Part shown: positions 7,611 to 15,896 of the stretch, piece by piece
Position numbering within the stretch: position 1 is the first letter of the stretch
How the letters are laid out: every line of letters begins with the position of its first letter
Source: Gammaproteobacteria bacterium
GTDB taxonomy: Bacteria > Pseudomonadota > Gammaproteobacteria > Enterobacterales > Kangiellaceae
NCBI GenBank assembly: GCA_029880585.1
Contig: JAOUOC010000006.1
Span: 1 to 35,699 of the forward strand
Direction of reading: 5' to 3'
Length of the DNA: 35,699 nt
Notes under the pieces: model-generated
What the model was told of the DNA's origin: nothing
Seen by the model: only the letters and a program-made list of their open reading frames with translations
Database searches by the model: none
Translations under genes and position numbers: made by a program

Positions 7611-8543
7611 ATGGAAGCTGAAGATAACAATTCTACAAATTATCCTGAAGGCTTAACCTCCCCTGTTGAAAGCTTCCTCAAGCAGCTTGTAGAACAAAAA
7701 AATTATTCTCAATTAACCCAGTCAAATTATCAGCGCCAATTGGCCAAGTTGCTCCACTATGTCCATGAAAACTCGATAGAAAAATGGAGCTACTTAAAAA
7801 CTCAGGATGTTAGACAGTTTATTGCCAAATGTCATCGGCAAGGACTTTCTGCAAAGTCACTTGCCCTTTTACTTTCCTCTATAAGAAGTTTTTTTGTTTT
7901 TTTAATTGAAAATAATATGGCTAAAATCAACCCCGCAAAGGGTATCAAGTCACCCAAAGCGGGTAAGCGATTACCAAAAACTATAGAAATTGAACAACTG
8001 TTCCTGCTCCTTGATGAAATTGATGAGGGTGAAGATATTGGTATCAGGGATAAAGCTATTGCAGAACTATTCTACTCCAGTGGTTTACGTCTTGCAGAAT
8101 TAGTCCGACTTGATTGCCCGGATATCGATTTTAAATCAAGGCAAATAAGAGTCTTAGGTAAAGGCAATAAAAGCAGAATTGTTCCTGTAGGCCAAAAAGC
8201 ATTAACTGCAATTAAAAACTGGCTTGAGATCAGGCATGTATGGTTAAACGGTTATAACACAGAGGCGCTGTTTATTTCGGAGCAAAAGGCAAGATTGTCA
8301 CCAAGAACTATTCAACACAGAATGTCCTATTGGGGTAAAAAAGCGGGCATTAATGGGCGCATTCATCCTCACCGCTTTCGCCATTCTTGTGCGAGTCATT
8401 TGCTTGAATCTTCAGGCGACCTGAGAGCCGTTCAGGAATTGTTAGGACATTCCAATATCTCTACAACTCAAATCTACACTCATCTTGATTTTCAAAAATT
8501 GGCCAGTGTGTACGATGAAGCGCATCCTCGTGCAAAGAAATAG
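7611..8543 (+). CDS. xerC: Tyrosine recombinase XerC
   Basis: XerC acts with XerD at dif to resolve chromosome dimers, under FtsK control at the septum. The 310-residue protein has an N-terminal SAM-like core-binding domain (about 15-105) and a catalytic domain with the full set of residues: Arg160 (SSGLRLAELV), Lys184 (GKGNKSR), His254 and Arg257 (HPHRFRH), His280 (LGHSN) and nucleophile Tyr289 (TTQIYTH). It follows the DUF484 gene by 11 bases at the end of the lptM-dapF operon. The conserved position separates it from XerD and from integrases. Confidence 0.95.
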   Translation: MEAEDNNSTNYPEGLTSPVESFLKQLVEQKNYSQLTQSNYQRQLAKLLHYVHENSIEKWSYLKTQDVRQFIAKCHRQGLSAKSLALLLSSIRSFFVFLIENNMAKINPAKGIKSPKAGKRLPKTIEIEQLFLLLDEIDEGEDIGIRDKAIAELFYSSGLRLAELVRLDCPDIDFKSRQIRVLGKGNKSRIVPVGQKALTAIKNWLEIRHVWLNGYNTEALFISEQKARLSPRTIQHRMSYWGKKAGINGRIHPHRFRHSCASHLLESSGDLRAVQELLGHSNISTTQIYTHLDFQKLASVYDEAHPRAKK

Positions 8544-8544
8544 C

Positions 8545-8568
8545 GCTCACTGGAACACTCCAATGAGC
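8545..8568 (+). terminator. Possible terminator hairpin after xerC
   Basis: GCTCACTGGA (8545-8554) pairs with TCCAATGAGC (8559-8568) through one internal mismatch around a 4-base loop. Only three T follow, so termination would be weak or Rho-assisted. It begins two bases after the xerC stop. Confidence 0.38.
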
Positions 8569-8894
8569 TTTGATCTTGATGATAAGTTTTACGATAACAA
8601 ATCTGTAACTCAAGAAAAATTGACGAATTTGCTTCATTAAATGCCAGTGCTTCTTTTATCTGTTTTTCTTTTCACCGAAGGTATAACAAACAGTTGCGAA
8701 AGGTTATAAGCCTTTTTAAATTAAATATGACAGGAATCTCATTTTAATCTTAAACATGAGATATTTTTATAAACATTCATGTTTTGCTCAATAAAAAATG
8801 ATAAGGTGATTTGCATGATTTCAAAGGCAGTTAAATGGAGTAAGTTGCCCTAAATTAATATAACAACTAAGCGAATATAATAAAGGCAATGTAT
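8569..8894. other. Long AT-rich gap between xerC and the HD-GYP gene
   Basis: About 325 bases with no supportable gene. It holds an inverted repeat, AAACATGA (8752-8759) and TCATGTTT (8777-8784), with 17 bases between the arms; this could be a regulator site or transcript hairpin. A 25-codon reading frame at 8563-8640 has no convincing ribosome site. No tRNA-like fold was recognised. The promoter of the HD-GYP gene is presumably here but I cannot place it. Confidence 0.5.
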
Positions 8895-9554
8895 ATGTTT
8901 AAGTATGACGAGGTTACTGTAGAAACAGCCGCTGACAAACTAAGGCAAATATTGTTGGATCTTAAAGATCCCGAACAGAACATTGATGCTGCTATTGAAG
9001 CAATATCAAGTATTTGTTGCAAAGAAACCAATGCTCATATGCAGCGTGTTGCTGAATATTCCAGACTTTTAGCCAAACTTTATGGTGCTTCTGAAATAGA
9101 AGCAGAAATGGTAAAAAAGGCTTCGCCTTTACATGATATTGGCAAAATCGGCATTCCCGAAGAAATTCTAACCAAAGCTGACAATTTAACACCAATCGAA
9201 AGAGAGATCATGAATAGCCATGCTATTTTAGGCTATGAAATGCTTAAAAATTCTCCAATGAAAGTTTTGCAAACAGCCTCTCTTATTGCACTTGATCACC
9301 ATGAATGCTGGGATGGTTCGGGCTATCCTCAAGGAAAAAAACAGGAAGAAATACATCTGTATGGAAGAATCACATCTTTGTCAGATGTCTTTGATGCGCT
9401 AAGCTCAAATCGATATTATAAGGAAGCATGGAAAGATGATGCTATTTGCGATTATATTAAAGAGCATAGAGCCTCAAGATTTGATCCAACCCTTGTTGAT
9501 TTGTTTTTAGAAAACTATGACCAATTTGTTGCGATTCGTAATAAAATTAACTAA
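8895..9554 (+). CDS. Stand-alone HD-GYP domain phosphodiesterase
   Basis: The protein is a single HD-GYP domain without a receiver, PAS or membrane region. HD-GYP enzymes use a bi- or trinuclear iron centre to cleave cyclic-di-GMP to pGpG or GMP. Numbered from the upstream ATG at 8889, the signature is complete: HDIGKIGIPEEIL (His82, Asp83), His111, HHECWDGSGYP (His137, His138, Gly-Tyr-Pro 145-147) and SDVFDALSS. The ATG at 8895 is preferred because AAGG lies 8 bases before it and only 2 before the one at 8889; this gives 219 residues. The gene stands alone. Catalytic activity is predicted from intact motifs; the substrate is inferred from the family. Confidence 0.9.
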   Translation: MFKYDEVTVETAADKLRQILLDLKDPEQNIDAAIEAISSICCKETNAHMQRVAEYSRLLAKLYGASEIEAEMVKKASPLHDIGKIGIPEEILTKADNLTPIEREIMNSHAILGYEMLKNSPMKVLQTASLIALDHHECWDGSGYPQGKKQEEIHLYGRITSLSDVFDALSSNRYYKEAWKDDAICDYIKEHRASRFDPTLVDLFLENYDQFVAIRNKIN

Positions 9555-9653
9555 AAATTACCTGAAATTGCTTTATATTGCCTCTACTTTTCTTATCTGA
9601 TCACAAAATGAATCAAGAGAATCATTGCATTTCTACTGAACATTTAAGTAATA

Positions 9654-9662
9654 TGCTAGAAT
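9654..9662 (+). promoter_or_regulatory. Candidate extended -10 promoter of the first glycosyltransferase gene
   Basis: TGC followed by TAGAAT (9657-9662) resembles an extended -10 box, 36 bases before the ATG at 9699. The -35 is poor. Confidence 0.35.
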
Positions 9663-9698
9663 CGCGCTTTTAATATTACATTATTCAGCATCAATAAC

Positions 9699-10631
9699 AT
9701 GAAACCGACAAAACTTTATCCACAGCGATGGTATGATTTTTTGCTAGGCTATTTCTTTAGAGCCGCAGCCAGCAATCTATTTCCAGCTAGTTGGTTTCGT
9801 GATCCCATTCCTGCCGAAAAAGATAGAAAGAAAGCTGATGGTGATTTGGTTCTCGAAATTGTCAGCCATTGCTGGAATTACGGTAATATGCTGGCCTATC
9901 AATTAAGTTCATTTGTGAATTACCCGCCAACAAAACTATCTCTGATTGTGACGGTTTTCTATTCAGAAGAAGATAAAAGAACCGCTGAATTAATAAAATT
10001 TATTGGCAAGAAAAAGGTTAAAAACGTAACCTGGAATTTTGTAGCTTTGGAAAAACCTTTACTGTTTCGTCGAGGCATTGGGCGTAACATGGCCTCAAAA
10101 AATTCCAGGGCTGATTGGCTATGGTTTACCGACTGCGATATTATTTTCCATAAAGACTGTCTCGATACGCTTGCGGACGAACTTCAGGGCCGACAAGAAT
10201 CTTTGCTATTTCCTCGTCAGGAAAGAACAACACCTATGCTGGCAGAAGATGACCCCATGTTACAAATGGGCAGTAAACCTCAATTGGTTGATATAGAGGA
10301 TAAGGATTTTACGCTTTATTCCAGAGATAGAGCCAAGGGTGCATTCCAGATTGTTCATGGTGATGTTGCCAGAGCAATTGGCTACTGTGACGGACTTTCA
10401 TTGTATCAAACACCATCAGATACCTGGTGTAAATGCTATGAAGATCGTGCTTTTCGATGGCTATTAGGTACTCGTGGAATTCCTGTTGATGTCCCCGGTG
10501 TTTATCAAATTCGCCATATTTTCAAAGGGCGATACAAACCTGACTCGAAGCGTGCAAAAGTACGTAGTAAAATTCGTCAGGTTCAGAATGAATATCGAGA
10601 AAAGCAGGCCAACCTCGATCAGGATGAATAG
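9699..10631 (+). CDS. Glycosyltransferase-like protein (GT-A fold, DCD motif)
   Basis: The 310-residue protein resembles a GT-A nucleotide-sugar transferase. A Rossmann-like start (about 50-90, LVLEIVSHCWNYGNMLAYQ) is followed by a conserved FRRGIGRNMASKNSRADWLWFTDCDIIF-type region, where Asp145-Cys-Asp147 is the metal-binding DXD equivalent and the preceding Arg/Asn-rich segment matches the usual GT2 layout. Donor and acceptor cannot be told from sequence. No signal peptide or transmembrane anchor is clear; the C-terminus is basic and probably helical. It converges with the next glycosyltransferase gene at a 4-base gap, so both likely serve the same envelope polymer. Confidence 0.72.
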   Translation: MKPTKLYPQRWYDFLLGYFFRAAASNLFPASWFRDPIPAEKDRKKADGDLVLEIVSHCWNYGNMLAYQLSSFVNYPPTKLSLIVTVFYSEEDKRTAELIKFIGKKKVKNVTWNFVALEKPLLFRRGIGRNMASKNSRADWLWFTDCDIIFHKDCLDTLADELQGRQESLLFPRQERTTPMLAEDDPMLQMGSKPQLVDIEDKDFTLYSRDRAKGAFQIVHGDVARAIGYCDGLSLYQTPSDTWCKCYEDRAFRWLLGTRGIPVDVPGVYQIRHIFKGRYKPDSKRAKVRSKIRQVQNEYREKQANLDQDE

Positions 10632-10635
10632 TTAG

Positions 10636-11484
10636 TTACTTCTGTTCATCCAATATCAAATTTATCCCGTACTCTGTTTTGATTACTTTATTTTTTGCAT
10701 TGGCAATACGCAGTGCCTTGTTACGTGCAACCATTTCAGGATCTTTATAACCTCTGGCATGCTCCAGATGAATAATGTGTGCGTTATAGCGTACATGCTT
10801 GCCTTTAATCCCAAGATTCTTTAGCCGAACGCCAATTTCACGGTCAAGGCCACCCCACTGCATTCTTTGATCAAAACCGTTAACTGCCAAAATATCCTTT
10901 TTCCATGCTGAGGCATTGCCACCGGTAAAGTTGGTTCGTGCTGGCGTAATAAAGTTAAGTAGACCAGCCCACCTTTTTTTGGCTTTTAATTTGATATTTT
11001 TGCGTTTGGTTGGCAAACCATGGTCAGTTAACCATTTCCAGTTAAAACAACGATTGGTCAGGATATCATCTTTATCAATAGTTTCACTGGTGGACATTGG
11101 CAAGCGAATACAGCTGCCAGTCAGGTACAATCCTTCTTTGGCATGTAAAATGTGTTCTGCGACAAAATCATTTCGCGGAATACAATCACCATCCGAAAAA
11201 ATCAGATATTCATTTTTTGCCGTTAAAATCGCGCGATTTAATATTTCGCACTTTTTAAAACCATCATCTGGATGCCAGACATGTTGAATGGATAACCCGG
11301 TTTCTTTTTTTATTTTTTCAATCACAGCTTTTGTGCGTTCATCAGAACCGTCGTCAGCAATCACAATCTCAAAGTCCGGGTAAGTTTGAACACTGTAACC
11401 CCACAACACTTTTTCCAACCACTCATGGGCATTATAAGTGGTGAATATGACACTGACCTTCAATTTATTATTCAAGCCACTCAT
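10636..11484 (-). CDS. Family 2 glycosyltransferase
   Basis: The 282-residue protein has the full GT2 layout: VSVIFTTYNAHEWL at the start, the nucleotide-binding ADDGS (43-47), HPDDGFKKCEILNRAI (71-86), the metal-binding DGD (98-100) and a later GGLDREIG acceptor-side motif. Such enzymes move a sugar from a nucleotide donor to lipopolysaccharide or capsule, usually at the cytoplasmic membrane face. The exact sugar is unknown. An AGGGTG ribosome site lies inside the end of the upstream sulfotransferase-like gene, 5 bases away, so the two form an operon. Confidence 0.87.
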   Translation of the reverse strand: MSGLNNKLKVSVIFTTYNAHEWLEKVLWGYSVQTYPDFEIVIADDGSDERTKAVIEKIKKETGLSIQHVWHPDDGFKKCEILNRAILTAKNEYLIFSDGDCIPRNDFVAEHILHAKEGLYLTGSCIRLPMSTSETIDKDDILTNRCFNWKWLTDHGLPTKRKNIKLKAKKRWAGLLNFITPARTNFTGGNASAWKKDILAVNGFDQRMQWGGLDREIGVRLKNLGIKGKHVRYNAHIIHLEHARGYKDPEMVARNKALRIANAKNKVIKTEYGINLILDEQK

Positions 11485-11489
11485 ACCAT

Positions 11490-12284
11490 TTACACCCTGC
11501 TTACCAGATTGTCTTTGATTTCAGATTCCCACTTATCAAGCTGCTCTTCGCTAAAATCCAAATCTCTTTTTTTAGCAGATTTTGCATTTACTACAGTCCG
11601 AGTCATTTTATCAAAACGCTTTCTACCCCAAAAACCCAGTCGAGGAAGATGAAGTTGATCGCAAAAATCATTAAATGCTGACAGCACTTTAAGATCTTTC
11701 ACACTAACATTTACTGCAACACCACCTTTGCCTTGAATCAAATCAGCGTAATATTTTTTTCTCGCTTCCATTTCAAGACAATACCAATAGTTAAATTGAT
11801 AATCGCTATATTTTTCATCGCTAGCTGATTTCAACCCTTTTATGCTGGTCAGATTATTTGGATCCAGAGGAGATAGAAGGTAGGTTAAACCATTAATACT
11901 GCGACCTGGTATGCTGTTTAGCCGGGTAAAACTTAAACTGACATCACGATGAGAGCGATTTAAACAAATCAGATTAGGAACTGGCAAATCTTCGATATTT
12001 AACCAGTGTTCAAGAAAACCTTTGGCAAATAAATGACTAGTTTCAAAATAGTTTGTTTTACTACCTAACACCTTTTTAATCGAAGGCAATTTTTTTTCAA
12101 TCAGAAATTGTCTGGCTACATGTGGATGTGTTTGTACCGCTCGCATAATTCGATCATAACGGGGCTTGGGCTCATGTAAACTGACTGTATCAGGCAGGCA
12201 GGCAAAAACTTCTTTAATAAAATTAGAACCACTTCGACCTGTTGTTACCGTGTAGATAAAGTTTTTGTTGTGCAATTGGTGCAT
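11490..12284 (-). CDS. Sulfotransferase-like protein
   Basis: I start this at the ATG at 12284 (264 residues). A longer frame to 12455 exists but its first 57 residues precede or overlap a likely promoter. The protein begins with a P-loop-like TTGRSGSNF (14-22), the place where sulfotransferases bind the 5'-phosphosulfate of PAPS, and has RSHRDVSLSF (110-119), matching the 3'-phosphate site. Sulfotransferases move sulfate from PAPS to sugar hydroxyls or other acceptors. Sitting in an operon with a GT2 gene and opposite an acyltransferase, it may sulfate a surface glycan (inference). A distantly related P-loop family cannot be excluded. Confidence 0.68.
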   Translation of the reverse strand: MHQLHNKNFIYTVTTGRSGSNFIKEVFACLPDTVSLHEPKPRYDRIMRAVQTHPHVARQFLIEKKLPSIKKVLGSKTNYFETSHLFAKGFLEHWLNIEDLPVPNLICLNRSHRDVSLSFTRLNSIPGRSINGLTYLLSPLDPNNLTSIKGLKSASDEKYSDYQFNYWYCLEMEARKKYYADLIQGKGGVAVNVSVKDLKVLSAFNDFCDQLHLPRLGFWGRKRFDKMTRTVVNAKSAKKRDLDFSEEQLDKWESEIKDNLVSRV

Positions 12285-12337
12285 AAAGTATCTTTGGGTG
12301 TGAATTCGACACAATCCGTTAATCATCAAGTGCTCGA

Positions 12338-12346
12338 AGTATAACA
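12338..12346 (-). promoter_or_regulatory. Extended -10 promoter of the sulfotransferase-glycosyltransferase operon
   Basis: On the minus strand TGT is followed by a TATACT box. The start of transcription would be near 12331, so an ATG at 12455 could not be used; this supports the start at 12284. The -35 is weak, as is common with extended -10 promoters. Confidence 0.45.
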
Positions 12347-12496
12347 AAAACACGATTAAATTAATTAATGATTTATCAAATATGCTATTCAGTTCTATTT
12401 CTAAAATAGGGAATTGTGGCAAGATGTAATATAATTTCGCAATAGATGCTAACATGCATTAGTTGATGTTGTTTGATAAATGAATGTGATTGTTTA

Positions 12497-14515
12497 ATGA
12501 CTCCCAAATACCGTTCCGATATTGATGGCCTAAGAGCCATTGCCGTATTATCTGTTGTGTTCTTCCATTCCGGGCTTTCTATCTTTAGTGGCGGATATGT
12601 GGGGGTTGATGTTTTCTTCGTTATTTCCGGTTATCTGATCACCACAATTATTGTCAGAGAAATTCAGGACGATAATTTTTCCATTTCCCGCTTTTATGAA
12701 AGGCGTTTTCGTAGAATTTTACCAGCATTAACGGTAATGGTGTTTTTCACTCTTATTTTTGGTTCAATTCTGTTAAGCCCTAAAAGTGTGATTGATTTGG
12801 GTCAAAGTGCTATTTCAACTGCGTTATTTGTTTCAAATTTATTGTTCTATTCCGAGGCAGGATATTTTGATACCGCTGCAGAATTAAAACCACTGTTACA
12901 TACCTGGTCACTGGCAATCGAAGAACAGTATTATATTTTCTTTCCCTGGCTTTTGATTTTGATTGCAAAAGTTGATACCAGGCATTATCTCAGATGGATT
13001 TTATCACTCACTTTATTGTCCTTGATTGCCAGTATATTTTTGACAGAAAGCAATCCTTCCGGTGCATTTTACTGGTTACATACAAGAGCATGGGAATTGT
13101 TTGTTGGCAGCCTATTGGCAATAAATGCTATTCCTGCACCAAAGTCAAAAACCATTAGAGAGATCAATTCAATCATTGGTTTAGCCATGATTCTCTACAG
13201 TATTTTTGCGTTTACCGGTGACACAGCATTTCCGGGCTATGCCGCCATTTTACCGGTATTAGGAACTGCCTTGATCATCCATGCAGGCAGTGGCGGGCAA
13301 TCAGTTGTTTATCGTCTATTGAGTATTAAGCCGATGGTGTTTGTTGGTTTGATCTCCTATTCCTTATATTTATGGCATTGGCCAGTAATCGTTTATACCA
13401 AAGTAATTACTATTCATGAGCCTTCTCATATAGTTATGGCCATGATGATAGGACTAACTTTCGTTTTATCTATTCTTTCATGGAAATTTGTTGAAACACC
13501 TTTTAGAAAAAAACAACTTTTTAAAGAAAAGCGCCCTTTACTCAAAGCTGCTGGATGGACAACAGGTATCTTATTTATTTGTGGTGCTGCCCTTATAGCA
13601 AACAGAGGCTATCCAGATCGGGTTGCCAGAATTACATCTCAACCTTTTGATATTAAAGATGCCCAATGGGAGCATTGGGATGATTGTGAGGGCGTTGTAA
13701 AAAGAATAAAAAATAATGAATCTCTATGTGATATGGGTGTTGAGAATAGAGAAACCAGCTTTATTCTCTGGGGAGATTCTCATGCCAGAGCCATTGCCTC
13801 ATCCGTTGATTTTAGCGCGAAAAATTTAAATGTTAGCGGAAAGATTGCCACACAATCAGCATGCCCGCCTTTATTGTTACTGGAAAGACCGGATAAACCC
13901 AGATGTGTTCAATTTAATCAAACCGTACTGGAATTTATTGCTGATAATAATGAGATCACAACTGTGATTCTTGCAGCACGCTGGAGTCTGGCCGTTAATG
14001 GTGATCGTTTTAAACACGAGTCGGGCATTCCGATTTCCTATATTGATACCGGAAATCAAGATGTCGAACAGACTAACGCTCAAATGGTGGAAGCCGGATT
14101 TATCCGAACCATTAATGCTCTCAAACAACTGGGTAAGAAGGTGGTTATTGTCAATCAGGTACCTGAAGTTGGCTATGATGTACCAACTGTTTTTATGATT
14201 TCTGGATTAACCGATAGAGATGCCAATCATTTAATTTCACCGACGGTTAATGAATATCATCAACGAATTGAAAAAATGAATCCGATTTACGATCAGATAA
14301 AAAGTATCATGCCGATAACTTTTGTAGAGCCTGCTTCATATCTCTGCAATGAACAATATTGTCAGGTGGTTTTGGATGGTATGCCTTTATATCGGGATGA
14401 TGATCACCTTTCTACTTTTGGATCAGAACATATTGCTGATATGTTCAATGATGTTTTATCCGGTAAGCAACAGAAAGAGTCAATCAAAGATAGTTCTAGT
14501 AACCCAGATAATTAA
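12497..14515 (+). CDS. OafA-type O-acyltransferase: acyltransferase-3 membrane domain fused to SGNH domain
   Basis: The chosen ATG at 12497 gives 672 residues; an in-frame TTG at 12473 is the less likely alternative. The N-terminal half is a multi-helix acyltransferase-3 domain starting YRSDIDGLRAIAVLSVV, with the conserved His in VVFFHSG and the ERRFRRILPAL segment. The C-terminal half is a periplasmic SGNH domain with WGDSHARAI (nucleophile Ser428) and DDDHLS (Asp and His637). Such proteins acetylate O-antigen or other surface sugars using cytoplasmic acetyl-CoA. No clear ribosome site is seen. It is divergent from the sulfotransferase gene, which fits a glycan-modifying block. Confidence 0.92.
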   Translation: MTPKYRSDIDGLRAIAVLSVVFFHSGLSIFSGGYVGVDVFFVISGYLITTIIVREIQDDNFSISRFYERRFRRILPALTVMVFFTLIFGSILLSPKSVIDLGQSAISTALFVSNLLFYSEAGYFDTAAELKPLLHTWSLAIEEQYYIFFPWLLILIAKVDTRHYLRWILSLTLLSLIASIFLTESNPSGAFYWLHTRAWELFVGSLLAINAIPAPKSKTIREINSIIGLAMILYSIFAFTGDTAFPGYAAILPVLGTALIIHAGSGGQSVVYRLLSIKPMVFVGLISYSLYLWHWPVIVYTKVITIHEPSHIVMAMMIGLTFVLSILSWKFVETPFRKKQLFKEKRPLLKAAGWTTGILFICGAALIANRGYPDRVARITSQPFDIKDAQWEHWDDCEGVVKRIKNNESLCDMGVENRETSFILWGDSHARAIASSVDFSAKNLNVSGKIATQSACPPLLLLERPDKPRCVQFNQTVLEFIADNNEITTVILAARWSLAVNGDRFKHESGIPISYIDTGNQDVEQTNAQMVEAGFIRTINALKQLGKKVVIVNQVPEVGYDVPTVFMISGLTDRDANHLISPTVNEYHQRIEKMNPIYDQIKSIMPITFVEPASYLCNEQYCQVVLDGMPLYRDDDHLSTFGSEHIADMFNDVLSGKQQKESIKDSSSNPDN

Positions 14516-14527
14516 GCAATTAATCAA

Positions 14528-14962
14528 TTAATCAATCTCCTGACAAAATTGAATTTGAGCATTATTAGTCTGTTTTGAATCCACATCCCGGATATGCCAG
14601 TTTTCCAGACCTTTTCTTGGTTGATGTGCAGTCATTGTAAATCCTTCCTTTTCCAGTCTTTTCGTATTAGCCTCTAAATCATCAACAGCAAAAGAGAGTA
14701 GAAAAAAGCCTTCTCCATGTTCCTTTAAATGCTCGGCAGGAATGCCTGTATCAGATGTGGGCTGAACCAAAACGAACCATTGTTCACCAATCAGGGTTCT
14801 TGCGGTTTTAACTTTACGCTGGGGTAAATCATCAATAATAAATTCACAGCCGCCCAACAGCTTTTTATATTTAATAACAGCCTCTTCAAGATCTTTTACG
14901 ATAAAATTAATATGATGGATTTTGTTGATTTGCAAGTTTTGCGTGTTTAACGTGATTTGCAT
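14528..14962 (-). CDS. VOC (glyoxalase/bleomycin-resistance fold) family protein
   Basis: The 144-residue protein carries two beta-alpha-beta-beta-beta modules typical of the vicinal oxygen chelate fold. The first starts IHHINFIVKDLEEAVIKYKKLLG with metal-ligand candidate His17. The second begins GEGFFLLSFAVDDLEANTKRLEKEG. Members include glyoxalase I, methylmalonyl-CoA epimerase and ring-cleaving dioxygenases. The second-module acidic ligand position is unclear (the protein ends IQFCQEID). The layout is nearest to methylmalonyl-CoA epimerase-like proteins, but the reaction cannot be assigned. GGAGG lies 7 bases before the ATG, inside an inverted repeat next to a strong promoter. Confidence 0.82.
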   Translation of the reverse strand: MQITLNTQNLQINKIHHINFIVKDLEEAVIKYKKLLGGCEFIIDDLPQRKVKTARTLIGEQWFVLVQPTSDTGIPAEHLKEHGEGFFLLSFAVDDLEANTKRLEKEGFTMTAHQPRKGLENWHIRDVDSKQTNNAQIQFCQEID

Positions 14963-14967
14963 ATAGA

Positions 14968-14991
14968 GGCCTCCACAAGATATTGGAGACC
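14968..14991. repeat. 24-base inverted repeat at the start of the VOC transcript
   Basis: GGCCTCCA (14968-14975) and TGGAGACC (14984-14991) pair over 8 bases (one G-T wobble on the transcribed strand) around an 8-base centre. It lies between the -10 box and the VOC ATG and contains the ribosome site. Since transcription should begin near 14985, it is better read as an operator over +1 than as an RNA hairpin. Confidence 0.5.
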
Positions 14992-15021
14992 ATTATACAA
15001 ATTTGATTAATATAATGTCAG
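14992..15021 (-). promoter_or_regulatory. Sigma-70 promoter of the VOC gene
   Basis: On the minus strand CTGACA (15021-15016) and TATAAT (14997-14992) are separated by 18 bases: five of six and six of six consensus matches. The predicted start lies near 14985, about 23 bases before the ATG. Confidence 0.62.
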
Positions 15022-15035
15022 AAATAGAATGCTTT

Positions 15036-15842
15036 TTAGAACCAGTAAGCTAACCCTAGTTGGTATTCTTTAAGATCAGAAAAATCTCTATTACTACCAT
15101 AACTAATATTGGTAGAGAAATTATTGTTGAAGAAATGTCTGAGCCCGACTGAATAATCTTTCGTCTTGTCATATGCTAATGACAATGATGTCATTTTACT
15201 GAAATAATAACTGGCGTTGACAGCCCCATAATATTGACCCAGATCTTTTCTGGAAAAATATTGCGCGCCTAATTTCAAATAATGATCATCACCTAAATCT
15301 GCGAAGTATGTGGTTTGTAACTGAAAAATGCCATCGTTTAGTCCAACATTTAACCCTAAATAATCGTTACCTTCCAAGTCATGATTATATTTTATTCCGT
15401 ATAGAGATCCGGCTCCAGGTACAATTGCTCTTTCAGAAACAATCAATTGTATATTTTTGTTAAAGCTATACCCCAAAAAATCAATATCAAAATCATCTTC
15501 AGTTCTAAAAAAATCTGTTTCTCTTTTTTCATACGAAAGTCCAATGAAAAAATTATCCCCAAAGAATTCAGCACTCAGTGCGTTTACATCTATAAAATCA
15601 GAATGATACGTAAAAGCTGAAATATTGCTGGTGGTATTAATATATTCAAATTCAACCAGCGGACCTAAAGAAACCTTGGGATCAAAATAATGAGTTGCTG
15701 CTAAAGAATAGCTTTCATAGGTTTGATTAAAAAACTCAACATTTGAATAATTCAATGAAGTAAAAGTTTGATATTCTTCAGCTGAAATGGCTGAACTGAA
15801 TGCAACGGCCAACGAAGTAATAACCAATAATTTATTTTTCAT
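15036..15842 (-). CDS. Putative outer-membrane beta-barrel porin
   Basis: The 268-residue protein has a signal peptide cleaved after Ala-Ile-Ser-Ala (about residue 21). Its mature part consists of alternating hydrophobic and polar residues rich in Tyr, Phe, Ser, Asp and Gly, typical of transmembrane beta strands. It ends in AYWF, a C-terminal aromatic expected for BAM-inserted barrels. Repeated pieces such as YFSRKDLGQYYGAVNASYYF fit strand-turn-strand units. Length suggests 12-14 strands. I cannot name the substrate or an exact family. AAGGAG precedes the ATG by 5 bases, and TTGGTT-N17-TACAAT lies upstream. No partner gene is adjacent in the same direction. Confidence 0.78.
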   Translation of the reverse strand: MKNKLLVITSLAVAFSSAISAEEYQTFTSLNYSNVEFFNQTYESYSLAATHYFDPKVSLGPLVEFEYINTTSNISAFTYHSDFIDVNALSAEFFGDNFFIGLSYEKRETDFFRTEDDFDIDFLGYSFNKNIQLIVSERAIVPGAGSLYGIKYNHDLEGNDYLGLNVGLNDGIFQLQTTYFADLGDDHYLKLGAQYFSRKDLGQYYGAVNASYYFSKMTSLSLAYDKTKDYSVGLRHFFNNNFSTNISYGSNRDFSDLKEYQLGLAYWF

Positions 15843-15857
15843 AATAACTCCTTTTGT

Positions 15858-15886
15858 ATTGTATTAATTTAGTACGACATAACCAA
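15858..15886 (-). promoter_or_regulatory. Candidate sigma-70 promoter of the beta-barrel gene
   Basis: On the minus strand TTGGTT (15886-15881) and TACAAT (15863-15858) are 17 bases apart, just upstream of the AAGGAG ribosome site and the ATG at 15842. Confidence 0.5.
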
Positions 15887-15896
15887 AAGTAATTTA

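Noticed and set aside
8563-8640. 25-codon reading frame after xerC
   Set aside because: Its start overlaps the putative terminator hairpin and no ribosome site is visible.
10622-10651. GGATGAA/TTCATCC inverted repeat between the two convergent glycosyltransferase genes as a terminator
   Set aside because: Seven-base AT-rich arms, 16-base loop and no T run; both arms are mainly coding ends.
10916-11287. 123-residue plus-strand frame opposite the GT2 gene
   Set aside because: The minus strand encodes all GT2 motifs in this interval; the plus frame shows no family pattern.
12285-12455. 57-residue N-terminal extension of the sulfotransferase-like protein
   Set aside because: It lies upstream of or across a TGT-TATACT extended -10 promoter, has no ribosome site and is unlike the family; the ATG at 12284 puts the P-loop at residue 14 as expected.
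14960-14991. RNA hairpin (riboswitch-like) hiding the VOC ribosome site
   Set aside because: The left arm lies between the -10 box and the expected transcription start, so it is probably not transcribed; kept only as a DNA operator candidate.
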